Origin: Aplectana chamaeleonis | Lineage: Eukaryota > Nematoda > Chromadorea > Rhabditida > Cosmocercidae | DNA: 64,000 bases | Assembly (NCBI GenBank): GCA_029168955.1 | Contig: JAPDOI010000871.1 | Coordinates: 198,021 to 262,020, forward strand | Direction of reading: 5' to 3' | The notes under the pieces: model-generated | What the model saw: the letters and a program-made list of their open reading frames with translations, nothing else | Told to the model about the DNA's origin: nothing | The model's database searches: none | Made by a program: the position numbers and the translations under genes | Shown: positions 22,300 through 32,756 of the stretch, piece after piece | How positions within the stretch are numbered: the first letter of the stretch is position 1 | How the letters are laid out: every line of letters starts with the position of its first letter

Positions 22300-23105
22300 G
22301 TCATTGTCGACTCCTTGGCCAAGGCGAAAAAAAATAGAGTTCAATGCCATGTATGCTATGCAGTTTCAATTTTGATAGAGATGCTGGAAATATTCTTTGA
22401 AAAGCAGAGGATCAAAGCTAGTACAAATGCAAGGGTGCTGAGAGTTGGACGGTGTACGAATGAATGCAGTGACGGATTTCAATTAAGCGACCGGGTAACA
22501 AGTGCGGGATTCGACAAGCCAGCAACGATAGCAGCTGTTCGCTCTGATAAAGCAGGGCATCTAGGCAGATCCAGGTTGGGAAGATTCCCGTCGACCAAAA
22601 AAAGATTATGTTAGGCACAAGATCATAAGACCCTGATGCCCAAGGTCGTTTACAAAAGACCGTGACAAAATTAAAAGTAGAACATTTTTCGTGTAAATGT
22701 AGATGGATCATCGAATCGACACAAATTTAGTTCTCGGAACAGGTCAGATGATCAATTGATATATGCTCATAGATGAGCTTTTCGGAAGATCTTTCCATGC
22801 TTTAGTTTATTCAAAAAAGAGAAGTTGTTAGGCTGACTTCATTGCGCGGTACGCTTCTGGAAAACGATTCCTTGAATTTTCGGCATTTCTAAGGGGTAAA
22901 GAATTTTATGAGTAAAAAAAGAACATTTGGAGTCTCCAAAACAACTTAGAACTCGAGAACCCTCTGATTACCTAGTAAAGATATTTTCATCAATTACCGA
23001 TTGGATGGGCACAATTACATTCATAACCTTAACTAGTCAAAATAATTCTTTCTATCAGATTCGAATTGCTGACCAACACAGAAACTGCGGTGACGACATA
23101 TCCTG
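22300..23105. other. Intergenic, nothing recognised
   Basis: No coding family signal, no repeat arms seen. The 99-residue ORF at 22315-22614 has no features to support it. Confidence 0.35.
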
Positions 23106-23109
23106 TTGT

Positions 23110-23229
23110 TCCAACGCATTTTTGCCGAAAATTTGCCGTTTTAAACGAAAATTTCGGCAAACGGCAATGACAACCCCGAAAATGGCCGGCAAATGATAAT
23201 TGGCGAATGGCCATTGCCGCACACCCCTG
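23110..23229. mobile_element. Right end of an hAT-like MITE with GCCG words
   Basis: Ends TTGCCGCACACCCCTG at 23229. The preceding 120 bases are rich in TTTGCCG, CGGCAAA and GGCCGGCAAAT words. Terminus and word structure parallel the complete hAT-like elements, but the left end was not found. Confidence 0.45.
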
Positions 23230-23244
23230 CTTGTCACCCATTAA

Positions 23245-23595
23245 AGGCATATGACACCAAAAAAAAATTTTCAGGTTTTATGCTTATCTTAGAAAAAAAC
23301 GCACGCTGATAACAATGGTACATCCGGAATCGCTCGAAGCCCCCTACAAACGGAGCTATGGCTCCTTGAAATCGCCAGCATTTTGAAGGAGATAAATAGG
23401 TGGACGAGTTGTCTCAGGCCTCTATTTCCCTTCATTTGCACTGACTGCACGAGAGCGAACCATAGTGAGGATTCAGGCCGGCAAGGTAGTGGAGAACGAC
23501 GACGCGGCCGAAATTCATCGATTCGTTCCAGCCGTTAGTGAGTTCGAAAGTCAGGAAGGGGATGTGGCCTAGACTTGGGACCGAATCGAGTAAAT
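23245..23595 (+). mobile_element. AGGCA-family MITE, copy 3, 5' half only
   Basis: TTAA at 23241-23244 then AGGCATATGACACC. The body follows 3083-3430 (ACGCACGCTGATAACAATGG, GACGAGTTGTCTCAGGCC) with more divergence. Homology stops around 23575, just before TTCGAAT words and RTE copy 1. A matching 3' half occurs at 32290-32440. Confidence 0.75.
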
Positions 23596-23820
23596 ATTCG
23601 AATAATCGGGGGTGTGTATACAAGTCTGTTGGTACCTGCTCGTTGGTGCCCCTGCTTCTACTGAACCCAGCAGACGTTTGAGTGTACACAGGGAACGTTC
23701 GAGCGATATAGCGTGCACAACTATATCGCGAAAGTATCCCGCACATTGCATAAAGGTGTCGCCGTCCGGCACACTAAGGCCTCTGGTCCATAACACCTTA
23801 GGATCCGTACCTAGGGAGTC

Positions 23821-25245
23821 ATGGAGTCTTTGGCCACAAGCCACAATTTCGCCACCCTGAACTGTCGATCGCTGTCGAGTGATATCCAAAAACTGCGCTA
23901 TCCAGACTTCTGAGCTATTTCCATGCACCGTTTGCTGCTTTGCAGGAAACCCGCCTCAAGGATAGACCCGTCATCAGCGTCGGAGAGTACACCATCTACT
24001 GCGGTAACGCTGACGATAGGAGAGTGGGAGGCTGTGCAATAGCTGTAAGGAAGGATTTCAATGGTATGGTCAAGGAGTTCGGCTCAACGTCGTGTCCGGA
24101 ATGCATTCGTACGACTGCGGGATCACAGAGGATTCAATCTGTGGATAGTGAGTGCTCATGCGCCCACTGAAACCGCCGAAGACAATTCGAAGGATGCGTT
24201 TTATGAGGAACTCAATACGTTGCTGGCCAGGATACCTTGTCAACATGCTGTTGTCGTGGGGATTGACGCAAATGCGTAGATGGGACTTGATCAGGAATCC
24301 GAAGTACTCGGTAAATGGTTCTACCCAGTGGAGCAAACATCGGACAATGGCTACCGCCTTGTCGACTTTTGTGAACGCAGTGGTCTGATTATTGCATCGA
24401 CATTCAAGAGGAATCATCGCCGCCATCAGCTTACGTGGCAGGGACCAACCCGGCTATCTCCAGAAGAGCAGCGGAAGCGGAAGATGACAACTTTGAAACT
24501 ACAGCTTGACTATGTCCTGACGAGGAATATTCCAGTATCGGACATTCGAAGATCTAGAGCTGTGTGGGATGTCGCATTCGATTCGGATCACCGTCCTGTT
24601 CTGTTGAACTTCACTGCGAGGATTCATAAGAGGAAGCGAGGGCTCAGCCTCTCCAGAGGACTGGCATGACAAGTCTCAGAGATGAAGAGTGCAGAAGGAA
24701 TTCCCGACAACGCGTTTCTATTCACATCGGAGTACGGACTAAGAAGAAACTTTGCGACGCGGATTCTTTTGTCAAGTGCATCCAGGACGCTTCGAAAGAG
24801 GCACTCCCGGTTGTACAGCCTAAGAAGAAGTTCGCCCACGTCTCAGAAGAAACAACATCTACCTACAACAGAGTATGTGCTCTCCGAACTGCAGGAAACT
24901 TCGTGGAGGAGAAGCGTCTGAGGAGGAAGTTGCGTCGGCAGCTTCAAAGCGACCGCGAGCGAGAGTGGACGTGTAGAGCTAAGGAGTTCGAGAAGGCTTT
25001 GGGAGGAGAAGAATCCGAAGAAAGCCTACACGTTGCTGCAACAGTATAGCGGGAAGATGAAGAGATGTTCTCCTGTCTTGAACACTACCAATGGAGTTGC
25101 AGTTGGTGATGCGACGCTGACAATATGGAAGGATTACTTCCAGTTCACTACTGAATTGTCCAGCGCCATCAGTACCTGAGCTCCCGCATGTTCAGAGAGC
25201 ACATTACACGATGTCAGTGAGGAACCGCCGACTGAGTCTGAAGTT
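23821..25245 (+). pseudogene. RTE copy 1, endonuclease and linker region, frameshifted
   Basis: An ATG at 23821 begins the frame (FATLNCRSLSSD). Frameshifts occur near 23890 and 24090, a TAG at 24277-24279, and further shifts near 24660 and 25045. APE-type motifs are visible in the broken frames: LQETRLKDRP, GGCAIAVRKDFNG, GIDANA, SDHRPVLLNF. The catalytic Glu, the D-x-N and the S-D-H are therefore all still encoded here, unlike copy 2. It cannot be translated as one protein. Confidence 0.85.
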
Positions 25246-26514
25246 TTGGATTGTGTCCGGAAAATGAAGAATGGAAAGGCAGGTGGAGATGACAACATCA
25301 CTGCTGAAATGCTGAAAGCTCTTCCTCCGTCTGGGATTCGTGAAATGACCAACACCATCCGTGCCATATGGATGAGCGAAAGGATACCCGATTCGTGGAG
25401 ACATGCGATCATCGTACCTCTTCACAAGAAGCTATCCGTCACGGATCCTAAGAACTACAGAGGAATCTCTCTACTTCGTGTCATGTACAAGGTTTTAGAA
25501 CGTATCATTCTCGAGCGACTTATCAAACATCGTGAAGGAACGACCAGAGATGAGCAAGCCGGTTTTCGACCTGGAAGATCGACCATCGACCAAGTGTTCG
25601 TCGTGAGAAGAGTAATTGAATCGTGGCAGCGGTTTTCGAAGCCATTACAGCTTGCTTTTTTGGACTTTGAAGCCGCGTTCGACTCTCCTCATCGTGATCG
25701 ATTGCTCAATGCTCTGCGAGCAGATGGAGTCCCGGAAAAGTATGTTCGGTTAATCGAGGACATGAACAAAGGAACAACAGCAGCAGTTCGTACACCTGTC
25801 GGATTTACGTCAGCTTTCGAGGTGAAAACAGGAGTAAGGCAAGGAGCCGTTGCAGGACCTTTTCTTTTCAACTTCGCCGTTGATGACATCATGCGTAGAG
25901 TTGCAGAACAGTTTCCTGCGGATGTGATCCTAACACCATCAGGACGCTCCCTTGTCGACCTGGAGTACGCCGACGACATTGTGTTATTCGCTGAAAACAA
26001 CGCAAAACTGCAAAGGATTGTGAACCTCGTTTCGAAGTATGCCGCAGCCTATGGACTTCGTCTTCGTCCCGACAAATGCAAGCAGATGTGGGTCTCTCAG
26101 AGGCCTTCAACTGGAGTTTGTGTGGACGGACAACGTATCGAACTGGTGGACGATTTCTGTTATTTGGGCTGTTTGCTGAAGAACGATGGTAGTTATGCAG
26201 CGGATATTCGACAACGATGTGCGAAAGCTACGTCTGCATTCAATTCTCTAACTAAGTGTTTGTGGTCTACCACCATCGCGAAGGAAGTCAAGTTGCGCGT
26301 CTACCTATCCGCTATTCGCCCTATCATGATGTACGGATCGGAGACGTGGGCAGCACCGAAAACGCAGATGGAAAGGTTGGATCGCACGGAGAGGAAGCTT
26401 TTTAGGCGTTTGCTTGGATATTTCTGGCCGCGTGTATGCCATAACGAAGACCTTTACAAGGAAATCGACGCAGTACATCAACGCTTGACACGAGGAGGTG
26501 CCAGCATCTCCTAA
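25246..26514 (+). pseudogene. RTE copy 1, reverse transcriptase domain (422-residue open frame)
   Basis: The RT palm and fingers are intact in one frame: KNGKAGGDDNITAEML, LLRVMYKVLERIIL, EQAGFRPGRSTIDQ, LAFLDFEAAFDS (motif A), KTGVRQGAVAGPFLFN (motif B), LEYADDIVLFA (motif C with both Asp), then GCLLKNDGSY and YGSETWA. A shift near 26513 separates the C-terminal end. The first methionine is internal to the protein, not a true start. The RT domain itself looks catalytically competent, but it has no intact endonuclease in frame. Confidence 0.9.
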
Positions 26515-26531
26515 CGCCATCTCAAGCAGCA

Positions 26532-26846
26532 ATGGAAAGTCGACTTCGACTGCTCGGGCATATACTAAGAAGAACGCCGGATCGTCTCGTACAACACGCT
26601 TTAAAAATGCTTCCAAATCCTGTCTGGAAACGGCCACCTGGGCGTAGGCGAAAGTTCTGGACGGATGTGGTTAAAGAGGATTTGAAGTCACTCGGCATCG
26701 AAAGACAGTTCAGGCGCGATGTTTCGTTTCGCAGGAAATGGAATAGTGACAGCTGGATGGAATGTGTTCAAATTGTGGCTGAAGACCGTGAAAAATGGAC
26801 ACGGCTGACTACTAGGACGGCACACCTCGGTGAAGATGCGGAATGA
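26532..26846 (+). pseudogene. RTE copy 1, C-terminal piece after frameshift
   Basis: LRLLGHILRRTPDRL, KRPPGRRRKFWTDVVKEDL and WTRLTTRTAH lead to a TGA at 26844-26846. The same sequence forms the C-terminus of copy 2 (50204-50641). It is the typical tail of RTE polyproteins downstream of the RT. Confidence 0.85.
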
Positions 26847-26890
26847 CCGCGTCAGGCGAAAGCCAACCGATTAAGTCAAGTAAGTAAGCC

Positions 26891-27420
26891 ATTCGAATAA
26901 TATTCGAATAATTCGAATATTCGAGCATTCGAATATTCTATTCATTCGGGAATTCGATTTTTTGAGGTTTATTCGAATATTCGATTTGTTCGGGATTTTA
27001 ATTTTCGATTTATTCGAATATTCGATTTATTCGGAAATTTGAATTTTGCATTTATTCGAATATTCGATTTATTCGGGAATTTAAATTTTGGATTTATTCG
27101 AATATTCGATTTATTCGGGGATTTAAATTTCGGATTTATTCGAATATTCGATTTATTCGGAAATTTGAGTTTTGGATTTATTCGAATATTCGATTTATTC
27201 GGGGATTTAAATTTCGGATTTATTCGATTATTCGATTTATTCGGGGATTTAAATTTCGGATTTATTCGAATATTCGATTTATTCGGAAATTTGAATTTTG
27301 CATTTATTCGAATATTCGATTTATTCGGAAATTTAAATTTTGCATTTATTCGAATATTCGATTCTTTCGTGAATTAAAATTTTGAGGTTTATTTGAACAT
27401 TCGGTCAATTTCGGTGCACC
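26891..27420. repeat. Minisatellite, 42-bp period, about 12 copies (TTCGAATATTCG type)
   Basis: The unit begins TTCGAATATTCGATTTATTC and ends with AAATTTTGGATTTA-like sequence. Eight consecutive units have no stop in one frame, giving an artefactual repeat-protein ORF (27039-27377). It abuts the 3' end of RTE copy 1, whose target duplication is itself array sequence. Units align with the array at 32030-32262 in the same orientation. Confidence 0.95.
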
Positions 27421-27954
27421 ACATTCGAATTAGGCCGGTAACAGGCGACTCATCCCCGCATTCATTTACGATGATAAATAAAATGCACCGCGAATCAAGA
27501 TTTCTGAAAAATTTGAAGGTGTGAAAGCTTTTCCGGTCATTTGCACAAAAGTATGAATTTCGCCCACCCAGACAGTCCAATCCCCTGCCAAAAATCGAGG
27601 AGTACATCGACGGAGACGAGTTGCCCGTAAACGAAATAGACATACCCTATTTCCTTGCAAAATCAGATCGAGAGCTTCTTTATATCCGAAAATAATTGGC
27701 GATAATTCGGTGTGATATAACACCTTTTTCGAGCCTGTAATAATCAAATACATAGCACACCCAATCAATTAGCAGGGTCGTAGTCAACAATCCAAGCACT
27801 AACCAAACTAGCCGCGATGCCAACTTTGCAAAAATATTTTTAGGGTTGCCAAAAATACACAGCTCGGACGAGCTCACCCTCTGCGACTCCCCGGTTCTAT
27901 CAAATGAGCCAACAGTTATGGTGTGCACGGGAAGGATTACCCCAATGGATACTG

Positions 27955-28326
27955 TTATGTGATAAGGCGCAAAGCATCTATCATCTCATCCCTGTTGTTG
28001 ATTTCGGGGGATAAGCGCCTTATCTCAAGAGCTTCCAACACTTTTCTTTCCAGAGAAGACTCCAGTGAGGCGTGCAAAACTGTAACTTTCACTGACGGAG
28101 GGCTTTCCAAAGCATGATGTTGTGTGCGATGCCGCGAAAAGCCATTGTTCGGGTATGCGTTTGGATTCCTTAGAGCTCGCAGATGTTCGTCAAGCCGTTT
28201 ATGTAGTGGCCGCATGATCTCTCCAAAGTAATTTTGCGCACAGCCTTCGCATGTAATCATATACACAGTGCCACGAAGTTGGCAGATTTCTTCTCTGTGC
28301 AATATAGACAGTTGCTTCGACCGCAC
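27955..28326 (-). pseudogene. GIY-YIG endonuclease domain of the Penelope-like element
   Basis: RGTVYMITCEGCAQNYFGEI is the G-x-Y ... Y-x-G core with a preceding cysteine pair. RPLHKRLDEHLRALRNP supplies the R-x-x-x-H helix and RHRTQHHALESPP a further conserved His stretch. The C-terminus ends at a TAA. The domain itself is uninterrupted for 123 residues, the longest intact piece of this element. Penelope-like elements carry such a domain C-terminal to RT (family knowledge). Confidence 0.85.
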
Positions 28327-28393
28327 TTCTCTTCGTAAAGTCTCGATAAAGTCAGAATTTGCTTCAAAGTCGGTAGTGGACGTAGAACGAGCT

Positions 28394-29705
28394 TTAATGG
28401 TAGTCCGGAACTCTTGACGATGTTGTTAAAAACGGATACTTGTTCAAAACCTCGTTCACATATGGCAGAACTAAGGAGATTCCGTTCACCATATAAAGTG
28501 AACACCAAGACCTAGGATCTGCTGTCGTGTATCCGTTTTCTTTCAGTACTCGAGCGATCTTATTGTTCACCTCCAGAGACTCGAATGAGCACACTTTCTG
28601 CTTTGTCTTCTTGAGGATCTTCACGATGTTCTTTATGAAAAGAGGGTGTACACTCCGAGAGTGAAGCATGATGTTTTTCGACATAGGTTTCTTGTACCAT
28701 AAGGATGCCATGACTGATTCGAACTTCTGAGTTGGAGAATGGTAAGTATCCGTTTTGGCCAGGGTATTCGGCTGTGAACTGGATTTTCGGGTCATACGAG
28801 TCCAGATTCCTGAGCATTACGTGTAGTACGGAGGTAGTAGATCCTACGACGAATACTCCATCAATATAGCGTTTGTAAAATAGGATCCCGTTGACAAGGG
28901 ACGCTCTCTCTATCTTGTTAAGGTAGACAATCGCCAACAGTGGTGCGATTCTCGATCCCACGGCGAGACCGCGTTTTTGACAATAGAACCTAGTCGAACT
29001 TGAAGATGTCGCATCTTAAAGGCAGCGGTCGCGATCAAATATGCTTGTCGTCTTTTCCTCTCCGAACCCTTTTCTGGGTCTCGAGTAGTAGGACCTATAG
29101 GAAAAAATTGCGAAAAAACCGCGGTTTTGGGCCAAATTTTAAAGCCTGAACTTCCTTGTCTTTTGATGGTGGACGAGCCGACCCCACATCATCGGCATCG
29201 ATGACCTCTTGTATCAAGAACATCAGCTGGCTTGAAATTGAATTTCAATCAATGAACCTTCGGATTTATGTACACATCTAGTCAAAAACATTGACTGAAG
29301 AGCTTTCTTTCATTGCTCAACGGTTTTTTTTAGGTAAATTTGCATTTATTTCCTCCTCTGAATGTCGACGATTTTTGACTGCTCGGCATGAGGCTGCGAT
29401 CTTTTTCGTCATCGCTGTGCACGTGTGCACGAACGGGCTTCTTTGGGCCCTAGAATCTCTAATTCTAGCCCGTTTTTCACCGCGCTACCTTCATAGTTTT
29501 TCAGCCGTTTTTGATCTGAGCTGATTTTTGTAGTTTTTTCGATAACGTTTTTCATCGTGACCACTGCCTTTAATGTAGCTCCGAGGAGCTCTTGAAGATC
29601 TTGTTCTTCTAATCCAGATGTATGGATTTCGTTCTCATGTTCACGGAGTAGTTCAAGTATTGCTTCCATTGCTTCATCGTTGTTTACATTCGTATAGAGA
29701 GCCAC
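28394..29705 (-). pseudogene. Penelope-like reverse transcriptase, broken
   Basis: VALYTNVNNDEAMEAILELL (palm motif A region with Asp->Ala drift possible) precedes the MITE. After it comes KRGLAVGSRIAPLLAIVYL, the conserved G-L-A-x-G-x-R-x-A-P block, then FYKRYIDGVFVVG where Y-x-D-D is expected, so one catalytic Asp is Gly. Further blocks are SRIAPL, HPLFIKNIVKILKK and CSLYMVNG. At least three frame changes occur between 28950 and 28260. Confidence 0.8.
29020..29569. mobile_element. AGGCA-family MITE (GGTCGCGATC subfamily) inserted in the Penelope RT
   Basis: Perfect TTAA at 29016-29019 and 29570-29573. Ends AGGCAGCGGTCGCGATC and ATCGTGACCACTGCCT. The body matches 62467-62999. It interrupts RT coding sequence, so its limits are fixed by the coding sequence on both sides. 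Non-coding. Confidence 0.95.
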
Positions 29706-29782
29706 CTCGTCAAAACTTCCGTAACTGGCGTCATCAGGAATTTCACAGGTATTCAGGGCACATAGAAATTCTTCTATCTTCG

Positions 29783-29924
29783 ATCACTGCTCGAGAGATC
29801 GCCGCGTCGAACACATGGGGCACGCACGCAAGCGTAGAGATCGTGATAAGATCATTACCTCCTCGCTTGCATGCGTGCCACTTGTGTTCGACGCGGCGAT
29901 CTCTCAAGCAGTGATCGATCATAC
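29783..29924. mobile_element. Hairpin MITE between two Penelope copies
   Basis: Arms of about 53 bp: GATCACTGCTCGAGAGATCG then CCGCGTCGAACACA and CACGCACGCAAGCG, with the inverse at 29870-29922. The spacer is about 30 bp. It separates PLE sequence on the minus strand from PLE sequence on the plus strand. Confidence 0.85.
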
Positions 29925-29963
29925 ATTGGCGATATGAGGCGATATTTCATCAATGCGGTATTA

Positions 29964-30600
29964 CGTTGGAGAGACCATGCGGCCACTACATAAACGGCTT
30001 GACGAACATCTGCGAGCTCTAAGGAATCCCAGCGCATACCCAAACAATGGCTTTTCGCGGCATCGCACACAACATCATGCTTTGGAAAGCCCTCCGTCAG
30101 TGAAAGTTACAGTTTTGCACGCCTCACTGGAGTCTTCTCTGGATAGAAATGTATTGGAAGCTCTTCAGATAAGGCGCTTATCCACCGAAATCAACAACAG
30201 GGATGAGATGATAGATGCTTTGAGCATTATCACATAACAGTATCCATTGGGGTAATCCTTCCCGTGCACACCATAACTGTTGGCTCATTTGATAGAACCG
30301 GGGAGTCGCAGAGGGTGAGCTCGCCCGATATTTTTTTTTGTGTATTCTTGGCAATCCTAAAAATAATTTTGCAGAGTTGACATAGCGGTAAGTTTGTTTA
30401 GTGCTTGGATTGTTGACTACGACCCTGCTAATTGATTAGGTGTGCTATGTATTTGATTATTACAGGCCTAAAAAAGGTGTTGTATCACACCGTAATATTG
30501 CCAATGAATTACGGATATAAAGAAGCTCTCGATCTGATTTTGCAAGAAAATACGCGAGTGAATGAGACTTCGGGATCCTGCCATAACCTATTTCGTTTAC
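29964..30600 (+). pseudogene. Second Penelope-like copy, only GIY-YIG part and 3' region
   Basis: From TTACGTTGGAGAGACC onward it matches the minus-strand copy (28220 down to 27630). It encodes YYVGETMRPLHKRLDEHL to a TAA near 30237, then shares about 350 bases of 3' region. It lacks the first Tyr of GIY-YIG and all of RT. The two copies form an inverted pair of about 600 bp separated by 1.8 kb. Confidence 0.85.
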
Positions 30601-30689
30601 CCTTGAAATAGAAATTTCACAAAATGTAATTCTGCAAATGGGGTAATCCTTTTTATGTGTAGGTTTTCTGCTGTTCGTTCTTGTGCGCA

Positions 30690-30862
30690 AGATTCTCGCT
30701 TTCCCAGTGGGGTGCCGCACTTTTTCCCAAGCACCTGACGCGCTCCCAGTTGGGTCCCGTACACTTCACAGGCGCTTGGCGCACTCACGCTTGGGTCTCG
30801 TGCACTTTCCGCGCCGTCCTGCGCACTTCCAGCTGGGTACCGCACATTTGCGGTCAGGTCAA
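30690..30862. repeat. Degenerate minisatellite related to the 58.7-kb array
   Basis: About four decayed units of the form CTCCCAGTTGGGTCCCGTAC ... GCGCACTTCC, similar to the CTGCACACTCC..GGGGTC units at 58710-59620. It follows directly after the plus-strand Penelope 3' region. Confidence 0.55.
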
Positions 30863-30869
30863 CACTCAC

Positions 30870-31370
30870 CGGTAAACTCTTAGCCGTTTTTAATGTATTA
30901 GTTCTACAAATATCATTACCACGATTATCATTATATACTTACATTTTACCTTAGACTAACAGTATGGCTCACAATACCCCGCTCCTCCGCTCCGGACTGG
31001 GCCGTCCTTTCCCATCCCTAGTGATCCGGCGCCATACCTCCCCCCCTAGTGATCCAGCGCCGTCCTACCCCGTCCCTAGTGGTCCGATGTATGTGTATAG
31101 ATTAGGCTGGCACACTCGAGCGCACGGCTTAGTCCGGCCACAACGGGGGAGGGAGGTTCCTACCTTTGTAAGCATACGCATCAACCAAGATGGCCACGAG
31201 CGGGAAAAGTGGGATCAAATGAGACAAATCGGGGGGGGGGGGATATCGACCTGAGTAAGCAAAACATTGAATGCGTATCGACCGGGCTGGCTACAGCATA
31301 TAGGCCAACTATGGCGGGGCCGTTATGGAAGCCTATCTTAGTGCTTGGTCGTAGGTCCGATCCCTCCCCC
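30870..31370. other. Intergenic; three copies of a CCCTAGTGATCC unit
   Basis: At 30990-31090 a 29-32-bp unit (CCCTAGTGATCCGGCGCC) occurs three times. A homopolymer G run lies near 31231-31241. No gene seen. Confidence 0.5.
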
Positions 31371-31409
31371 CACCGGACGTCGAGGGGTTTAACCCCTCGA
31401 CGTCCGGTG
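31371..31409. repeat. Perfect hairpin, CACCGGACGTCGAGGGG arms
   Basis: Seventeen-base arms pair exactly around TTTAA. The next 110 bases hold a second inverted pair, GATGTGCGGAAATTT and AAATTTCCGCACATG. No U-run follows and no gene ends here, so a terminator role is not suggested; more likely a MITE fragment. Confidence 0.6.
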
Positions 31410-31555
31410 GATGTGCGGAAATTTAATTCAGTAAACAAAAAGTCGAGTTTGTCAGAAAACAGAAACAGAAGGCGCAAGCTGCCAGAAAACAGAAATTTCC
31501 GCACATGCACCGTCCGACCTCTTCCATCTGACACACAACGCCTCGTGCCGTAGCC

Positions 31556-31689
31556 TGGGGCGGAATTCACGAAGCGCTAACCACGTTTTAACCATGGCTA
31601 CCGTAACTACGGTTAAACACATCGTTTGTGAATCGATTGGCCTCAAACCATCGCTGAACCGTGGTTATCGTTTCGTGAATTCCTGCCCT
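31556..31689. mobile_element. Foldback MITE, 134 bp
   Basis: Left arm GGGGCGGAATTCACGAAGCG then TAACCACG; right arm CGTGGTTATCG then TTCGTGAATTCCTGCCC. The arms are inverted with few mismatches. Flanking duplication unclear. Non-coding. Confidence 0.75.
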
Positions 31690-31985
31690 GGTCGGGGAAG
31701 ATTTACTTGGCAAGGAATGGCGCAGTGATCAATGTTGTGTGGTCGCTTTTCCCCTCCCCATCTTAAGATCTAGCGCAGCACCGCATACAAACATTTTGCC
31801 GAAAAATTCTCTAGAGCCATCATTGATATCTAAATCTTTAAAATCACAAAGTCACATCAGCCACTGCCACGTTGGCCGTTTTCTGCTTAAACGGGATCAC
31901 TGAATCTGGAATTGTTCCGGTAATCTCCAAATAGTCCGCGTTTTGAAGGTAATTCACGAAAAAAGGTCTCCGAGCCCCTCAAAAA
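31690..31985. other. Intergenic, nothing recognised
   Basis: AT-rich single-copy sequence without ORF or repeat signal. Confidence 0.4.
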
Positions 31986-32029
31986 ATGGAGAGTTCCGCT
32001 GTGGTTCTGATCTCGATTTCGAAATGTCG

Positions 32030-32262
32030 AATATTATTCGAATATTCGAATAGTTGAGCGACTTTTCGAATGTATTCATTCATTTGGAAATTTTTTAGAG
32101 GCATTATTCGAATGTATTCATTTATTCGGAAATTTTCAAAAGGCATTATTCGAATGTATTCATTTATTCGGGATTTTTTGAAAGGCCTTATTCGAATGTA
32201 TTCCTTCATTCGGAAATTTTTTAAAGGCCGCATTTGAATTATTCATTCATTCGTAAACTGGG
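32030..32262. repeat. Minisatellite, 42-bp period, about 5 copies (TTCGAATGTATTC type)
   Basis: Units start TTCGAATGTATTCATTTATT and continue CGGAAATTTTTTAGAGGCATTA. The first half aligns with the unit of the 26.9-kb array. The minus-strand ORF through it (repeats of RINEYIRIMPFENF) is a by-product. Confidence 0.9.
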
Positions 32263-32289
32263 GTCGAATGCCCATGTATAGTGTGGCCC

Positions 32290-32440
32290 ATGGTGGTAAT
32301 TGAAAATGGGTCGGACCTCGCTTATATTTGGCTTATTTGAAGGGAGTGAGATCCCGCTCTCGGCGTGTGCTATACAGAAGAGGCCGACCACGCAATTAAA
32401 CGAAAATCACAAATTTCATATCTGAAGGTGCGCTGTGCTT
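32290..32440 (+). mobile_element. AGGCA-family MITE, 3' end remnant
   Basis: TCGCTTATATTTGGCTTATTTG, GAGTGAGATC.., and CATATCTGAAGGTGCGCTGTGC follow the last 150 bases of the copies at 3083-3552 and 3650-4133 (limit: each given motif is partial). The terminal TTAA is lost. It lies directly after the 42-bp array. Confidence 0.65.
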
Positions 32441-32748
32441 CTGGAGGTATGATACCTTGCGATACACGGTCGCGTCTCTCTGCACGACGTCAGCGACCGC
32501 CTGTCTCGGATCCGCCCTTTGAATCTGTCGCTGTGGCAGTGCTCTGCACAGCGACAGGACACATTTGCAGTTTTTCAGCTCTCCGCGACACCTCGCTGCG
32601 ACGGACACGCGACAACTGTTCCTACGACGGCCAGTGCCTATGCTCCCATGCTGGTCCCGCCACGATTAATACTAAATATCATTACTGTCGCTCATGACAG
32701 CGGCAATGTATACCATTGACCGCAGCAGTTGTATGGCCGCAATAAAGA
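32441..32748. other. Intergenic; CTGTCGCTGTG/CACAGCGACAG hairpin
   Basis: An inverted pair CTGTCGCTGTGGCAG...CTGCACAGCGACAG is seen at about 32525-32558. The region is rich in GCGAC words. No gene. Confidence 0.4.
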
Positions 32749-32756
32749 ATCGGGGG

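Larger units (their letters stand above)
23608..26890 (+). mobile_element. RTE-type LINE, copy 1, full length, 11-bp duplication
   Basis: ATTCGAATAAT at 23596-23606 recurs at 26891-26901. The element starts GGGGGTGTGTATACAAG and ends in a short AAGTAAGTAAG-like tail. It is the same family as 50165-53374 (very similar by eye, opposite strand). Size about 3.3 kb, one APE-endonuclease plus RT polyprotein and a short-repeat tail all fit the RTE clade (family knowledge). Insertion was at the edge of the TTCGAA array. Confidence 0.9.
27630..29778 (-). mobile_element. Penelope-like element, minus strand, 5' truncated and interrupted
   Basis: From right to left: an RT start region (29778-29570), an inserted AGGCA MITE (29020-29569), the rest of RT (29015-28400), the GIY-YIG domain (28326-27955) and a 3' untranslated part (27954-27630) that is repeated inverted at 30240-30600. 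The 5' side stops at a hairpin MITE (29783-29924). Confidence 0.85.

Noticed and set aside
27039..27377. 112-residue repeat protein of FIRIFDLFGNLNF units
   Set aside because: It is the translation of a 42-bp minisatellite; 42 is divisible by three, so the frame stays open by arithmetic. No start context or splice support.
31371..31409. Transcription terminator hairpin
   Set aside because: Perfect hairpin but no T-run and no gene upstream; the genome is eukaryotic.
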